From contig NC_135569.1 of NCBI RefSeq assembly GCF_964340395.1, positions 15,016,019-15,076,018 on the forward strand: a stretch of DNA of 60,000 bases, read 5' to 3'. A model generated the notes under the pieces. It did no database searches and was not told where the DNA came from. It saw only the letters and a program-made list of their open reading frames with translations. Positions within the stretch are counted from its first letter, which is position 1. Each line of letters begins with the position of its first letter. The DNA is from Glandiceps talaboti (Eukaryota > Hemichordata > Enteropneusta > Spengelidae). Positions 59,882-60,000 of this stretch are shown piece after piece. The translations under genes were made by a program, and so were the position numbers.

Positions 59882-60000
59882 CTGTAATATAGAAGGACAA
59901 GTTCTGTAGACCATTCCTCCGAGTCATTTTTATTTGAATTTTATAGTTATATTTAGCAAGGAGAGTAATAACCATTAGTTACATTTAAAAAATATTTCTC

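Overview
The window is nuclear DNA of an invertebrate animal. Coding exons are short and separated by introns with GT..AG borders. Extracellular modules sit on phase 1-1 exons, and the DNA is AT-rich and crowded with tetranucleotide microsatellites (ACAG, CATA/TATG, GATA), LINE fragments and hairpin MITEs. The gene families (pentraxin, FA-methyltransferase-type domain, polycystin-type GAIN/GPS, CYP2-clan P450) fit a marine invertebrate deuterostome or lophotrochozoan. I cannot place the species.

Left two thirds (about 1.5-35 kb, + strand): two tandem paralogous ten-exon genes that I could assemble completely with consistent phases. Gene A (1497-11274, 620 aa) is signal peptide, pentraxin/LamG module, GAIN-like region and GPS. 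Gene B (18031-34935, 553 aa) has the same plan, but its exon 2 encodes a Methyltransf_FA-type domain instead of the pentraxin. Both end with a stop codon directly after the GPS motif (C-L-C-N-R-L-T-stop), exactly where a polycystin or adhesion GPCR would continue into its tethered agonist and membrane domain. They are therefore predicted secreted proteins with an interchangeable N-terminal module. Upstream of gene B, the promoter plus exon 1 is present in three copies, two of them decayed, one beside a candidate solo LTR. Gene B introns carry a 2.3-kb LINE and an L2/CR1-like LINE fragment. A satellite-like array lies downstream of each gene.

Right third: a complete three-exon CYP2-clan cytochrome P450 (38644-46154, +, 494 aa). 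Its 5.8-kb first intron holds a hAT-like element, and a hairpin MITE with an exact 9-bp target duplication inserted into a local tandem repeat. The P450 is convergent with a complete six-exon SAM-dependent methyltransferase (47530-54479, -, 278 aa). The P450 3' end plus the methyltransferase locus is duplicated: 56117-60000 holds a P450 tail fragment and exons 3-6 of a second methyltransferase that runs off the right edge. A third LINE fragment, fused to a long CATA array, lies between the two copies.

All gene models were assembled by reading splice sites and phases by eye. Paralogue-to-paralogue conservation of exons, phases and lengths is the main support.
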